Shown here: in pieces, positions 43,236 through 52,582 of the stretch
Numbering within the stretch: position 1 is the stretch's first letter
How the letters are laid out: the number at the start of each line of letters is the position of its first letter
Source of the DNA: JAFGUF01 sp040883315
GTDB lineage: Bacteria > Bacillota > Clostridia > Christensenellales > UMGS416
Assembly (NCBI GenBank): GCA_040883315.1
Contig: JBFLKU010000026.1
Span: 1 to 64,000 of the forward strand
Direction of reading: 5' to 3'
DNA: 64,000 nt
Notes under the pieces: generated by a model
The model's database searches: none
Told to the model about the DNA's origin: nothing
Seen by the model: the letters and a program-made list of their open reading frames with translations, nothing else
Position numbers and translations under genes: made by a program

Positions 43236-44252
43236 TTATTCGTCATACCCATTCGGGTTATTCTTCTGCCAGTTCCAGCTGTCCCTGCACATGTCCTCTA
43301 TGTCCATTGTCACCTTGAAGTTCAGCTCTTTTTCTGCCTTCTTTGTGTCCGCCCAAAATGCGTCTATGTCTCCTGCACGCCTCGGCATCACCTTGTATGG
43401 TATCTTTATGTCATTTACCTTTTCGAATGCCTTCACCACATCCAGCACACTGTATCCCTTGCCTGCACCCAGATTATATGCATTGCTGCCTTTCTTTTCA
43501 TCTAGTGTTTCCAGTGCCTTCAGGTGCCCTATTGCCAAGTCACATACATGGATATAGTCCCGCACGCCTGTGCCGTCGGGAGTATTGTAATCATCGCCGA
43601 ATACTCCTAGGTGTTCTCTTTTGCCAACTGCCACCTGTGTGATATATGGCATCAGATTGTTTGGTATGCCGTTGGGGTTCTCGCCAATTTTTCCGCTTTT
43701 GTGTGCACCAATGGGATTGAAATATCTTAGCTTTGCAATTGCCCACTCTGCATCTGATACATATAAATCATCTAGAATATTCTCTATCATCACCTTTGTG
43801 CTGCCATATGGGTTGGTGGCACTCAGCGGCATATCCTCCACGTATGGTGCAGTGTTGTTCATGCCGTATACTGTGGCAGATGAGCTGAAAACCATCTTTT
43901 TCACATTATGCTCTGCCATAGCTTTCAAAAGTTCTACTGTGCCTGCTATATTCACCTTGTAGTAGTCCAATGGAATATGCACAGACTCACCTACAGCCTT
44001 TAGCCCTGCAAAGTGAATTACTGCATATATTTTATTCTCTGAAAATATCTTCCCCAGCATTTTGGCATCCAGTATATCTCCCTCATAAAAGGAAACATCC
44101 CTGCCTGTTATCTCCTTGACACGCTCCAAGGATTTCTTATCGCTGTTTGAAAGATTGTCTATTACAATAGCCTCGTATCCTGAATTCAAAAGTTCGACAC
44201 ATGTGTGAGAGCCAATATACCCTGCTCCGCCTGTAACTAAAATCTTTTTCAT
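43236..44252 (-). CDS. galE: UDP-glucose 4-epimerase
   Basis: 338 aa. NAD-binding VTGGAGYIGSHTC, SSSATVYG and catalytic NPYGSTKVM (Tyr/Lys), then GTGVRDYIHVCDL. It interconverts UDP-galactose and UDP-glucose. The start overlaps the last base of the galK stop (TAATG), so the pair is translated together. galT is not in the window. Confidence 0.97.
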   Translation of the reverse strand: MKKILVTGGAGYIGSHTCVELLNSGYEAIVIDNLSNSDKKSLERVKEITGRDVSFYEGDILDAKMLGKIFSENKIYAVIHFAGLKAVGESVHIPLDYYKVNIAGTVELLKAMAEHNVKKMVFSSSATVYGMNNTAPYVEDMPLSATNPYGSTKVMIENILDDLYVSDAEWAIAKLRYFNPIGAHKSGKIGENPNGIPNNLMPYITQVAVGKREHLGVFGDDYNTPDGTGVRDYIHVCDLAIGHLKALETLDEKKGSNAYNLGAGKGYSVLDVVKAFEKVNDIKIPYKVMPRRAGDIDAFWADTKKAEKELNFKVTMDIEDMCRDSWNWQKNNPNGYDE

Positions 44253-45442
44253 TAAATACGTCCTTTCCAGTCTGATACTTCGCCGGCACCTTGCCCTGCC
44301 TTGGATAGATAAAAGCTAGGCTCATATCCCATAGCTTCTGTGTATCTTTCTTTTACCGTCTCAATGAATGCATACACCCTGTCCTGCTTCACTATGCTGA
44401 TGTTGCATCCGCCAAATCCGCCGCCTGTCATTCTGCTACCTGCTACGCCGTCTATATTTATTGCTATATCAAAAACAGTATCCAGCTCTTTTCCCGTGGC
44501 TTCGTAATCATCACGCATGGATATGTTTGCCTCCATCAGCAGCCTGCCGAATTCCTCGATGTTTCCATCCTTCAGCACTTCCACCGCCTTTTTCACTCTG
44601 GTTTCTTCCGTCACGCAGTGTCTTGCTCTTTTATATATAGTCTCGTCTTTAAAATACTTTTCGTATGCTTTCAGCTCATCTATTGTCATCTCGCAAAGAT
44701 ATCTGTATGCTCCTCCGTTTGCCCTGATAACCTCCAGCGCCTGTTCGCATTGTGTGCGACGGGTATTATATTGGGAATCTGTCAACTTATGGGGCGCATT
44801 TGTATTGGTTATTACTATGGTGTATTCGCCCAAATCCAGCGGCACTTCCTCATATTCCAGCGTGGCGCAATCCAGAAAAAGTGCGTGGTCTTTTTTGCCC
44901 AGTGCTGATACAAACTGATCCATTATTCCGCAGTTCATGCCCACATATTCATTCTCCGCCTTCTGGCTGAGCACCGCCATCTCTTTCATGTCCACATCTT
45001 CTGCTCCGCCCAGCTTTGCCAGGCACACAGCAGTTGCCACCTCTATGGATGCAGATGAAGACAGCCCTGCACCATATGGCACAGTTCCGTGGTATAGCAA
45101 ATCACAGCCGACAATATTGTATCCTGCCTCTTGCAGCATGTATGCTACGCCTGCCTGATAGTTACCCCACTCTATGGTTTTGTATTCACCCAGCTTTTCT
45201 GTGTCTGCACTCACTCTGTTTGGCAGGCTAGTTACTGCCATGTTTATATATTTTGTGTCATTCACTCTGGCAATTATGGTATTGTTGAATTCCAGAGCAG
45301 CAGGGAAAACATGTCCGCCGTTGTAGTCTATGTGCTCACCTATCAGGTTTATTCTGCCCGGTGCCTGAAAAACCCTTATCTCTGCTCCGTCTTTTCCGTA
45401 AAGCTCGTAAAATCTCTCTAATAATTGCTGCAAGTCCATCAT
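44252..45442 (-). CDS. galK: Galactokinase
   Basis: 396 aa. GHMP-kinase motifs: GRINLIGEHIDYNGG (substrate), GAGLSSSASIEVA (ATP loop) and GSRMTGGGFGGCNI. It phosphorylates galactose with ATP. GGAGGAGC precedes the ATG. The expected galT (uridylyltransferase) is missing next to it, so the Leloir route needs another locus. A cre/LacI-like operator lies ~120 bp upstream. Confidence 0.97.
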   Translation of the reverse strand: MMDLQQLLERFYELYGKDGAEIRVFQAPGRINLIGEHIDYNGGHVFPAALEFNNTIIARVNDTKYINMAVTSLPNRVSADTEKLGEYKTIEWGNYQAGVAYMLQEAGYNIVGCDLLYHGTVPYGAGLSSSASIEVATAVCLAKLGGAEDVDMKEMAVLSQKAENEYVGMNCGIMDQFVSALGKKDHALFLDCATLEYEEVPLDLGEYTIVITNTNAPHKLTDSQYNTRRTQCEQALEVIRANGGAYRYLCEMTIDELKAYEKYFKDETIYKRARHCVTEETRVKKAVEVLKDGNIEEFGRLLMEANISMRDDYEATGKELDTVFDIAINIDGVAGSRMTGGGFGGCNISIVKQDRVYAFIETVKERYTEAMGYEPSFYLSKAGQGAGEVSDWKGRI

Positions 45443-45562
45443 GCTCCTCCGCTTTGATTCATTTCGTATTCATATACTCTGTTTTCACATTCCACAAACA
45501 ATTATACTATTATATTACCAATTATAAAACACCTATAATGTATTTTTTTGTTCGATATATTA

Positions 45563-45576
45563 TGAAAACGTTCACA
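45563..45576. promoter_or_regulatory. cre / LacI-family operator-like site upstream of galK
   Basis: TGAAAACGTTCACA fits the catabolite-response pattern TGWAANCGNTNWCA at all fixed positions. It overlaps a larger inverted repeat, AACGTTC-6 bp-GAACATT (45567-45586). It could bind CcpA or a GalR-like repressor; neither is encoded here. Confidence 0.4.
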
Positions 45577-45600
45577 AACGAACATTTCTAACCACAAAAA

Positions 45601-45622
45601 AGCTCCCAATACTTTGAGAGCT
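45601..45622 (-). terminator. Terminator of the 45635 gene
   Basis: On the minus strand AGCTCTCAA / TTGGGAGCT (one G-U pair), loop AGTA, then TTTTTT. Confidence 0.85.
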
Positions 45623-45634
45623 AAAATCATAAAT

Positions 45635-46603
45635 TTATTGAATAGACGGCTGGGGAACACTATAAATTAATGTATCTCCCGTCTCCTCACCTAGGCCTTG
45701 GTGCACCTTGTATAGGAAAATCGCACTTCCTGCCGCAGTGAATAGATAGCTAAGCAATATTATTCTCCATATTCCAGAGCCGACACCCTCTGCTGTAAAT
45801 GGAAAGGCTGCCATCAGGCTAAATGCTTTGCTCACACTTATCTGAGCTAGTTGATATCCCTGTGCCATTAGGTCTCGAACAACTTTAAATGTTTCTGAAG
45901 CGATTATTCCTATGTATGTGAATATTATTGTTACAATTATTATAATCGAAAACTGCTTTTGCCCCTGCCTGCCATTGGCTTTGTCATATCCGAATTTAGC
46001 AAGTATGCTCATAAGAAATCCGCTTAAAGTGGTTATTCTGCCTAAGCTGCCAAAAAGCACCCACGGAATAATCCCCGCAACGCCTCCGATAACTGCACCT
46101 ATCGCGCCAGACAAGTAACCGCCTTGGTCGTTTTTTATTAAAACAGCCATATCTTCTTTGTTTATTTTGTTATATACCTCCGGTGCCAGCGCAATCACCT
46201 GACCTCTATATGGTATAAATTTTATGTTCTTATCCGTCTGCGATACAGAGCACCCGGAGACAAATCCGTTTCTCGCAAAAAACAATGTGATGTCCTGCAG
46301 TGCATTGGCAAACATATTATTCTTTGTCGGAACTACGCCAAAAGCAATTGTAACAAGATTTTGATTAAAATCAACCGAGGATAGTTTCAGAGTATCTCTC
46401 TTTTCATTTACATAATCTACAATTTTTTGTCTGTCTTCATCTGTCAGGTTTATCAGCGAAAACCTTATACTAAACGTTTCTTTTATTCCGTCGTTTTTGT
46501 AATTGGTGCACACGTGATATCTGCTTTTAATGCCATAAATACTGTCCTGGCTATATAACATTTTGTTTTCTTTTGCCAGCTTCTCAAATCTTACATCTGC
46601 CAT
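45635..46603 (-). CDS. Four-TM membrane protein, unknown
   Basis: 322 aa. An N-terminal soluble region (~1-150, no lipobox or signal) is followed by four helices: ~158-185 (glycine-rich GAIGAVIGGVAGIIP), ~190-207, ~218-240, ~281-303. The soluble part includes a CSVSQTDKNIKFIPYRGQ strand. No family recognised. Its promoter is probably that at 46834-46862, read through the disrupted small ORF. It is followed by a strong terminator. Confidence 0.6.
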   Translation of the reverse strand: MADVRFEKLAKENKMLYSQDSIYGIKSRYHVCTNYKNDGIKETFSIRFSLINLTDEDRQKIVDYVNEKRDTLKLSSVDFNQNLVTIAFGVVPTKNNMFANALQDITLFFARNGFVSGCSVSQTDKNIKFIPYRGQVIALAPEVYNKINKEDMAVLIKNDQGGYLSGAIGAVIGGVAGIIPWVLFGSLGRITTLSGFLMSILAKFGYDKANGRQGQKQFSIIIIVTIIFTYIGIIASETFKVVRDLMAQGYQLAQISVSKAFSLMAAFPFTAEGVGSGIWRIILLSYLFTAAGSAIFLYKVHQGLGEETGDTLIYSVPQPSIQ

Positions 46604-46713
46604 TTATTCTCTACCTCATAAAAATAACTATTTGCTTGATTTCAATTTCTTATATTTATCTAATTGAAATCACATACATGTAAGCTCCCTATATTCCGGA
46701 TGAATATTTTGCT

Positions 46714-46802
46714 CTAGAATGTTGTTCCTTCAATAGGCTGCGGGATATTGATGTCTAATTTGCCTTCTACTGAAAATGCTTTCTCGATATCGTTTTTGCC
46801 AT
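46714..46802 (-). pseudogene. Small ORF, probably frame-disrupted
   Basis: After GAGG (46810-46813) the ATG at 46802 reads only 11 codons. One base further in frame, the sequence from 46791 reads DIEKAFSVEGKL then DINIPQPIEGTTF to TAG (46714). Adding one A to the AAAAA run at 46792-46796 joins these to a 29-aa MAKN...GTTF protein. A promoter sits just upstream. Either a recent indel broke it, or the sequence has a homopolymer error; the peptide family is not recognised. Confidence 0.4.
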
Positions 46803-46833
46803 AATATTACCTCAAATTAAATATATTTTTCAA

Positions 46834-46862
46834 ATTTTACCACACTAAATTTCCATAGTCAA
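46834..46862 (-). promoter_or_regulatory. Promoter of the small ORF and the 45635 gene
   Basis: On the minus strand TTGACT (46857-46862), 17-bp spacer and TAAAAT (46834-46839). It lies immediately behind the terminator of the TMEM43-like gene. Confidence 0.7.
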
Positions 46863-46869
46863 AAAAATA

Positions 46870-46892
46870 AAGCGTATGTATCACATAAGCTT
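46870..46892 (-). terminator. Terminator of the TMEM43-like gene
   Basis: Minus-strand stem AAGCTTATGT / ACATACGCTT (one mismatch), loop GAT, then TATTTTTTT. Confidence 0.7.
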
Positions 46893-46902
46893 AAAATTCA
46901 GT

Positions 46903-47979
46903 CTACAACGTTGATTGCTGGTGCTTTTTTGCACGTGAAACCAGCACAACAATGGCAACAACGCCCACTATCATAGATATGGCAAGCACCGGCTTGAAAT
47001 ACAGCCAGCCAATGGCGATAACTATTATTCCCCATGCTCCGCCTAGCACTCCGCCAATCAGTGCAGCTCCTCCTGTGACTATGCTGCCCAATATCGGCAC
47101 TCTACCAAGTAAAGTGGTTAGCGGCGAGAACAGCATGCCAAATGCAGCCATCAACGCTATTATCGAGCCAATTCTGATTATCCATGTCAGACGATTATTC
47201 TCGTCTATTTTCTCCTGCTTCAGCACAGCCTTGTCCTTGATTCCATATGACACCTCGTTTAGGTTTCCATTTTTGGTATAGTAGCTGATAATAGTGCTGC
47301 CTGTTTTTCCACCTACTATAGTGATAGTCTCTCCTTGTACTATTTCATACTCTATCAGATAGTCGCCGATTCCCGGAGACGTGATTGACGTTGTTCCGCT
47401 TTCGCTGATAAATATTTTGTTTTCATTTAGGCTGAATTTTAAATCTTTTACCGGCACATGCATATTGCTATATGGCTGATATTTGTTCAGCTTATCCACA
47501 AATACGCTCTCTAGTGTGTATTCGCCGATTTTCACTTCATTTGCCGTATATCTGTTGCTTGAATATATCATTGCAGCAGGATTTTCGTGCCCTGCCTGTG
47601 TGTGAAAGCCGGATGAATCCTGCAAACTGGTGCTCCATTCCTTTTTATAGGTGTATGTCACATTGTCATTATCATCTGTCTCTGAATGCTCAACCCATTG
47701 GTACATAGATACTGTTTTTTTCATTTTTATTGTGTTCTCTGGTGCTTCCACCATAAACACATCGTCTGTAATCACAGCATCTGTCTGAGCTTCGCCCGAC
47801 ATTATAATCAAATCTCCATCCACAGCTGATGATATCTCAACTGCATTGTCTATGTTCTCCAGTGCTTTTTTTCTGTTCACTGCTCTTCCTTCATTATTAA
47901 ATAGAACAACGGTGAAAACAACTATCATAATGATACCTACGACTATCCCGCCAAAAAAGCATCCCCTGCGTTTATCCAT
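46903..47979 (-). CDS. TMEM43-family membrane protein
   Basis: 358 aa. One N-terminal helix (~8-28), a large extracytoplasmic domain with VSMYQWVEHSE, YTYKKEWS and AHENP-like strands seen in TMEM43/LUMA-type proteins, and three C-terminal helices (~265-345, glycine-rich GGAALIGGVLGGAWG). TMEM43-like proteins are found scattered in bacteria; their role is unknown. GGAG precedes the ATG. It is divergent from the MoxR operon. Confidence 0.75.
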   Translation of the reverse strand: MDKRRGCFFGGIVVGIIMIVVFTVVLFNNEGRAVNRKKALENIDNAVEISSAVDGDLIIMSGEAQTDAVITDDVFMVEAPENTIKMKKTVSMYQWVEHSETDDNDNVTYTYKKEWSTSLQDSSGFHTQAGHENPAAMIYSSNRYTANEVKIGEYTLESVFVDKLNKYQPYSNMHVPVKDLKFSLNENKIFISESGTTSITSPGIGDYLIEYEIVQGETITIVGGKTGSTIISYYTKNGNLNEVSYGIKDKAVLKQEKIDENNRLTWIIRIGSIIALMAAFGMLFSPLTTLLGRVPILGSIVTGGAALIGGVLGGAWGIIVIAIGWLYFKPVLAISMIVGVVAIVVLVSRAKKHQQSTL

Positions 47980-48015
47980 AATCTATTCTCCTTTATCCGG
48001 AATTTTTATTTTTTA

Positions 48016-48044
48016 ATTATACTGTATACAATTTACAAATACAA
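48016..48044 (-). promoter_or_regulatory. TMEM43-like gene promoter
   Basis: On the minus strand TTGTAT (48039-48044), 17-bp spacer, perfect TATAAT (48016-48021). Confidence 0.7.
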
Positions 48045-48115
48045 ACTTTCATATTGCGTTTATTAAAAATATATGTACAAAAAATAAATATATTACAATT
48101 ATTTATGTTTTGCAT

Positions 48116-48144
48116 TTGATATTTGCTATTTCAGACATTATAAT
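48116..48144 (+). promoter_or_regulatory. moxR operon promoter
   Basis: TTGATA (48116-48121), 17-bp spacer, perfect TATAAT (48139-48144), 47 bp before the ATG. Confidence 0.8.
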
Positions 48145-48191
48145 GAATACATACACACTTTAGTATTCTCATATCCGAAAGGAACACTGCT

Positions 48192-49127
48192 ATGACTGAA
48201 TATCAAGAAAAAATCAACCTTATAATTGACAACATCGAAAAGACCTTCATGGGCAAAAGAGATGTTATTAGCATGCTGATGATTGCATGCCTGGCAAGGG
48301 GACATGTTCTGATTGAAGATGTGCCGGGCGTGGGCAAAACCAGCCTGGCAAATGCATTGGCAAAATCATTTGATTCATCATTCAAAAGAATACAGTTTAC
48401 ACCGGATACCACCCCATCCGATGTAGTTGGTTTTTCTATGTATGACAGCAAAGCGGGCGATTTCAGATATGTGAAAGGAGCCGTGCTAAACAACATAGTG
48501 CTGGCAGACGAGCTGAACAGAACTTCGCCCAAAACCCAGTCTGCTCTTTTGGAGGCAATGCAGGACGGCAAAGTGACAGTGGATGGCAACACCCACGAAA
48601 TACCACAGCCATTTATGCTGATAGCCACCCAAAACCAGGCAGAGCAATTCGGCACATATCCTCTGCCGGAATCTCAGCTAGATAGGTTTATGATGGTAAT
48701 ATCCATAGGATACCCGGATGAGGACTCTGCTATAAAAATAGTAGAAGGTGCAAAGATGGAAGCGAACGTAGAAAAGGTGGCTTCCAATGACCATCTGCTA
48801 TATTTGCAGGACGCTGTAGACAAAGTCTTTATGGATACAAAAATCAGCCAGTATATAGTGAAGATAGCGATGGCAACGAGAAACGACAGAAGCATACAAA
48901 CAGGAGTGAGCACCAGAGGCACCTTGCTGCTGGCTCGTGCAGCCAAAAGCAGAGCACTGATAGAGGGCAGAGACTACGTGATACCTGATGATGTGAAAAA
49001 GCTGATAGTTCCTGTTCTGGCGCATAGGCTGATACTCAGCAGAGAGGGGCTGACAAAGCGCGCAAAGCCGGAAGACATCCTTGGGGATATTATACGCCAA
49101 ATACCTGTACCTGAGCTTGAAAAATAA
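48192..49127 (+). CDS. MoxR-family AAA ATPase
   Basis: 311 aa. Walker A PGVGKTS (45-51), Walker B VLADELNR, sensor TQNQAE, and the SQLDRFMM arginine region. MoxR ATPases act as chaperones for maturation of enzymes or surface proteins together with DUF58 and transglutaminase partners, which follow here. AAAGGAAC precedes the ATG. It overlaps the DUF58 gene by 1 bp. Confidence 0.95.
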   Translation: MTEYQEKINLIIDNIEKTFMGKRDVISMLMIACLARGHVLIEDVPGVGKTSLANALAKSFDSSFKRIQFTPDTTPSDVVGFSMYDSKAGDFRYVKGAVLNNIVLADELNRTSPKTQSALLEAMQDGKVTVDGNTHEIPQPFMLIATQNQAEQFGTYPLPESQLDRFMMVISIGYPDEDSAIKIVEGAKMEANVEKVASNDHLLYLQDAVDKVFMDTKISQYIVKIAMATRNDRSIQTGVSTRGTLLLARAAKSRALIEGRDYVIPDDVKKLIVPVLAHRLILSREGLTKRAKPEDILGDIIRQIPVPELEK

Positions 49128-50335
49128 TGCATACTATGCTTAGAAACCGGATTGTATTCGGTATATTAATTGTATCTTCATCACTGCTCGTATACTACGA
49201 GCCAAATTTAATAACATCAATATTTTTCCACACCGTGGTATATATAATACTGCTCTCATCTGCACATATGCTATATACATTCCTAAAGGTGAAGGTGGGG
49301 CAGTCGCTGGATCCGAACATAGTGGAACATGGAAGAACAGCCAAATACAAATGCAGCGTACACAACGAGAGCCTGCTGCCCACATCGGCTGTGAATATCG
49401 ATTTTCTCTTCAATTCTGATATGTTCAAAGGGCAGCTGGATCCGCAGACATTCGCCCTGAAAAAAGGCAAGGCAAAGGAATTTGATTTTGACTTGTCCTG
49501 CAACTACAGAGGAGTATACTCGCTGGGCATCGAAACGCTGGAAGTTATGGATTTTTTGAACATATTCAAAATGCGTTTTAGAAACATAGAATCCAAAAAC
49601 ATAACAGTTCTGCCAAAGGTGACACAGCTGGTTAATTTCAGCATACCGCCAAAGGCAGAAAGCGACATAAAGGCAGTGTCATCTATCACCGCAGAGGGTG
49701 CAAACTCCATGGTGGATATACGTAAATTTCATCAGGGAGACCCCCTAAAGCATATCCACTGGAAGCTATCTGCCAGATACAACGAGCTATTGGTTCGAAA
49801 CCTAGAGCGAAGCGCACAAAACTCAACTCTGATATTTTTAGATACATCAAAGGGCAAATATGACTTCGCTACAAACATCATAGTGGAGGACAAGCTGATG
49901 GAGGCATTGGTATCTGTTGTGAACCAATGTTTGTTCCAGCATCACATCATTCAGTTTAATTATTTTGCTTTTGCTCCCCTATCCCATACATATTCAGCCA
50001 AGGAAGATTTCGGTGAATTTTTCACCACGGTTTCAAAGCTGTCTTTTGGACAGTCCACCAGCATAAAGTCTTTGGTCGATGAATACTTTGAAAGCCAGCA
50101 CTACAGCCAAAATCTTTGGGGGAAGGATGTATTTATCTTCACATGCCATCCGGAGCTTTTGGAGAACCAAAACACCATACAAAAGCTGCTGGGGCATAAT
50201 TGCTCTGTTAATGTAATTTCATCAGCATACACCCAGAAAAACACAGGAGCATATAGAACAAGCGAAGGAATCTACTACTATAATCTTTCACCAGAGTGTG
50301 ATATTCAAGACATATTTGTAAGGAGCATAGAGTGA
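49127..50335 (+). CDS. DUF58 protein
   Basis: 402 aa. Two N-terminal helices (~8-50), then a DUF58 core with FHQGDPLKHIHWKLSAR (~207-223), and a Rossmann-like domain with IFLDTSKG (vWA/MIDAS-like). It is the usual partner of MoxR. The start overlaps the moxR stop (TAATG) and its end overlaps the next gene by 4 bp (GTGA), so the three are one translational unit. Confidence 0.9.
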   Translation: MHTMLRNRIVFGILIVSSSLLVYYEPNLITSIFFHTVVYIILLSSAHMLYTFLKVKVGQSLDPNIVEHGRTAKYKCSVHNESLLPTSAVNIDFLFNSDMFKGQLDPQTFALKKGKAKEFDFDLSCNYRGVYSLGIETLEVMDFLNIFKMRFRNIESKNITVLPKVTQLVNFSIPPKAESDIKAVSSITAEGANSMVDIRKFHQGDPLKHIHWKLSARYNELLVRNLERSAQNSTLIFLDTSKGKYDFATNIIVEDKLMEALVSVVNQCLFQHHIIQFNYFAFAPLSHTYSAKEDFGEFFTTVSKLSFGQSTSIKSLVDEYFESQHYSQNLWGKDVFIFTCHPELLENQNTIQKLLGHNCSVNVISSAYTQKNTGAYRTSEGIYYYNLSPECDIQDIFVRSIE

Positions 50336-52476
50336 TTTTGGTAAATAAAATGCTAAAAAACGCTGAGAAGCTGATTTTTCTATCCAGCCTCTCAATATGC
50401 GAAGCCTACTATATTATGCAGGTTCTTTTTGATATGAAAGCCAGCTTCATTTTATCTGTTGTTGCTGTTTTTTTCATCGTCACTCTTGCACTTTTGATTT
50501 CTCTGCTGCCCAAAAAAATAGTCGCAGCTGTATATATTTCGCTGGCGGTCGCCATGGGGATCATAATATATAATTTCATTCAGCCTATCGGTGAATTTAT
50601 CATCAGTGCCAATACCGCACTTCTGAGCAAGGTATACATTCAGTCCGATCACCTTTTCCTTGTGCTTTTTGCTGCAGCTGCTTTATTGTCTTTGGTGAAT
50701 TATATATTTATATTTCTTTTCAAAAAAAGTATACTGGCTGCACTAGCATCTGTTTTGCTGGTATGTATCATATATTTTGCATACGATTATTTTAACGTTT
50801 TGTTCTTCATCATTTATGTTGCAGTTATTCTGATGATATTTTTGCGGTGGACTTCACCTATTCAATTCGATGATAAAAGCGAATCTGCCCCCCGCCTAGT
50901 CGTGCCATTTGCACTGATAATAATCTCTGCAATCATTCTGTCGCCTATATCGGTGGTAACATCCAATGCCCGCCCTGCCCCTCTGCAATGGATAGATGAG
51001 CTTGACTGGTTTGAAAATGATGAGCAGGCTACACCGGTCAGGTCTGTCAGAATAGACGGGCAGAGCAAGCTGACTGATTTATACAATGAATTCAACTACT
51101 CTGATGACAGAATGATGATAGTGAACTCGCCATATATAGAAAGGCTGAGAAATAAAACATACGATACTTACACCAGAAACGGCTGGGAAAGAGCACAAAA
51201 AGGAAGCGAAGCAAGCCAGGGATACCAATACACAAATGATGAGCTGATAGCTATAATGGACGCCAACGGCATTCCATACACAAAATATCAGATCTCTGTG
51301 GAGCTGGTGGCGAACTCACAGATATTATTTGGGCCTATAAATTCACAGATAACTACGGAATTCGATGATACTCTATATAGAAATATTTACGACGATATAT
51401 TCTTTTCAGATGCAAAAACAGAAGGCTTTACATATTCTATGGATGCACTGAAAATAGAATTTGCCTCTCCGGAATTTGAAAAGCTGATAACAAACTCCAA
51501 ATCAGAAAATATTGATAATCTGGAAAACTATTTGAGCATAACAACCAAGATGGAAAATCTGCTGAAGCCATTGGCAATGGGGCTGACAAAGGATGCAACC
51601 AACAACTATGAAAAGGCAAAGATAATAGAATCCTATCTTGCCAGTCAATACACATATTCTCTGCATCCACCTGATAAGCCGGAAAACGAGGACTTTATAG
51701 AATACTTCCTATTCGAGACCAAGGAAGGGTTCTGCACCCACTATGCATCATCTATGGTGATGATGCTAAGAAGCATAGGAATACCCTGCCGATATGTGAC
51801 AGGATACGTGCTGGACATACCTGCAATATATGAAGGACTGCCTGATGACATAAAGCAGCAGATGGGAATATGGAATGGAACTCCGGAGGACTTCAACGTG
51901 GTCAAGCGAAATTCCCATGCATGGGTGGAAGTATGGTTTGATGATTTCGGCTGGCTAACCTTCGAGCCAACCAGCAAATATGCATCATCCATGGGGTATT
52001 CATATAATGAAATAAGCAATATGGATTTTGAAAATATTGAGCTGGTAGAAACACAAGACGAGGCAAAATCCTACAAGACATTGTTTATAATTCTTGGCTC
52101 TGTGCTGGGAGCAGCCGCAATTATAATAGCCGCTATCAGAATATACTATGTGAGAAAAAGAGAAGACAGAGAAAAGATAGCTATACTCTGGAATGATATA
52201 AAGCGTGCATACTATAAGCACAAAAAGATAAAAAAGCAGAACGAAACTGCAAGGGAATTCTATATGCGCTCAGATATCAAAAACCAAGACCTGCTATCTG
52301 CTGTGACCATATATGAATATGCCGTATACTCCGATAAGGAGATATCATCATGGCAAATGACAAAAATGCAGAGAATAGCCAAAAAGATACGGCAGGATAT
52401 AAAATCCCATCGCAGGGAAATAAAAAAGCTGAACAAAGAAAAATACAAAAAACCTGAAGTTTTTAATTATGATTAA
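50332..52476 (+). CDS. Membrane transglutaminase-like protein
   Basis: 714 aa. About six N-terminal helices (to ~200), an extracytoplasmic domain with a transglutaminase core at ~430-560: catalytic Cys in EGFCTHYASS, His in NSHAWVEVWF and Asp/Glu in FGWLTFEPT, one more helix at ~580-602, and a basic cytoplasmic tail. It is the third gene of the MoxR-DUF58-TgpA-like system, seen widely in bacteria; likely a surface peptide-modifying enzyme. GTG start with AAGGAG 6 bp before it. Confidence 0.9.
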   Translation: MILVNKMLKNAEKLIFLSSLSICEAYYIMQVLFDMKASFILSVVAVFFIVTLALLISLLPKKIVAAVYISLAVAMGIIIYNFIQPIGEFIISANTALLSKVYIQSDHLFLVLFAAAALLSLVNYIFIFLFKKSILAALASVLLVCIIYFAYDYFNVLFFIIYVAVILMIFLRWTSPIQFDDKSESAPRLVVPFALIIISAIILSPISVVTSNARPAPLQWIDELDWFENDEQATPVRSVRIDGQSKLTDLYNEFNYSDDRMMIVNSPYIERLRNKTYDTYTRNGWERAQKGSEASQGYQYTNDELIAIMDANGIPYTKYQISVELVANSQILFGPINSQITTEFDDTLYRNIYDDIFFSDAKTEGFTYSMDALKIEFASPEFEKLITNSKSENIDNLENYLSITTKMENLLKPLAMGLTKDATNNYEKAKIIESYLASQYTYSLHPPDKPENEDFIEYFLFETKEGFCTHYASSMVMMLRSIGIPCRYVTGYVLDIPAIYEGLPDDIKQQMGIWNGTPEDFNVVKRNSHAWVEVWFDDFGWLTFEPTSKYASSMGYSYNEISNMDFENIELVETQDEAKSYKTLFIILGSVLGAAAIIIAAIRIYYVRKREDREKIAILWNDIKRAYYKHKKIKKQNETAREFYMRSDIKNQDLLSAVTIYEYAVYSDKEISSWQMTKMQRIAKKIRQDIKSHRREIKKLNKEKYKKPEVFNYD

Positions 52477-52483
52477 TATTATT

Positions 52484-52505
52484 GCCTCTGAAATATTTCA
52501 GAGGC
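52484..52505 (+). terminator. moxR operon terminator
   Basis: A 9-bp stem GCCTCTGAA / TTCAGAGGC, loop ATAT, then TTTTTATTTTT. Confidence 0.9.
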
Positions 52506-52517
52506 TTTTTATTTTTG

Positions 52518-52546
52518 TTGACAAACGCATATTTTTATTATACAAT
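52518..52546 (+). promoter_or_regulatory. Promoter of the TetR-ABC unit
   Basis: Perfect TTGACA (52518-52523), 17-bp spacer, TACAAT (52541-52546), 13 bp after the terminator. Confidence 0.8.
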
Positions 52547-52582
52547 TCAATAAAGAACACTCGTTATTTATTAAGGCGAATT

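Noticed and set aside
52469..52582. Upstream extension of the TetR gene
   Set aside because: It runs through the previous operon's terminator and the promoter, and an ATG with AAGGCG follows at 52583.
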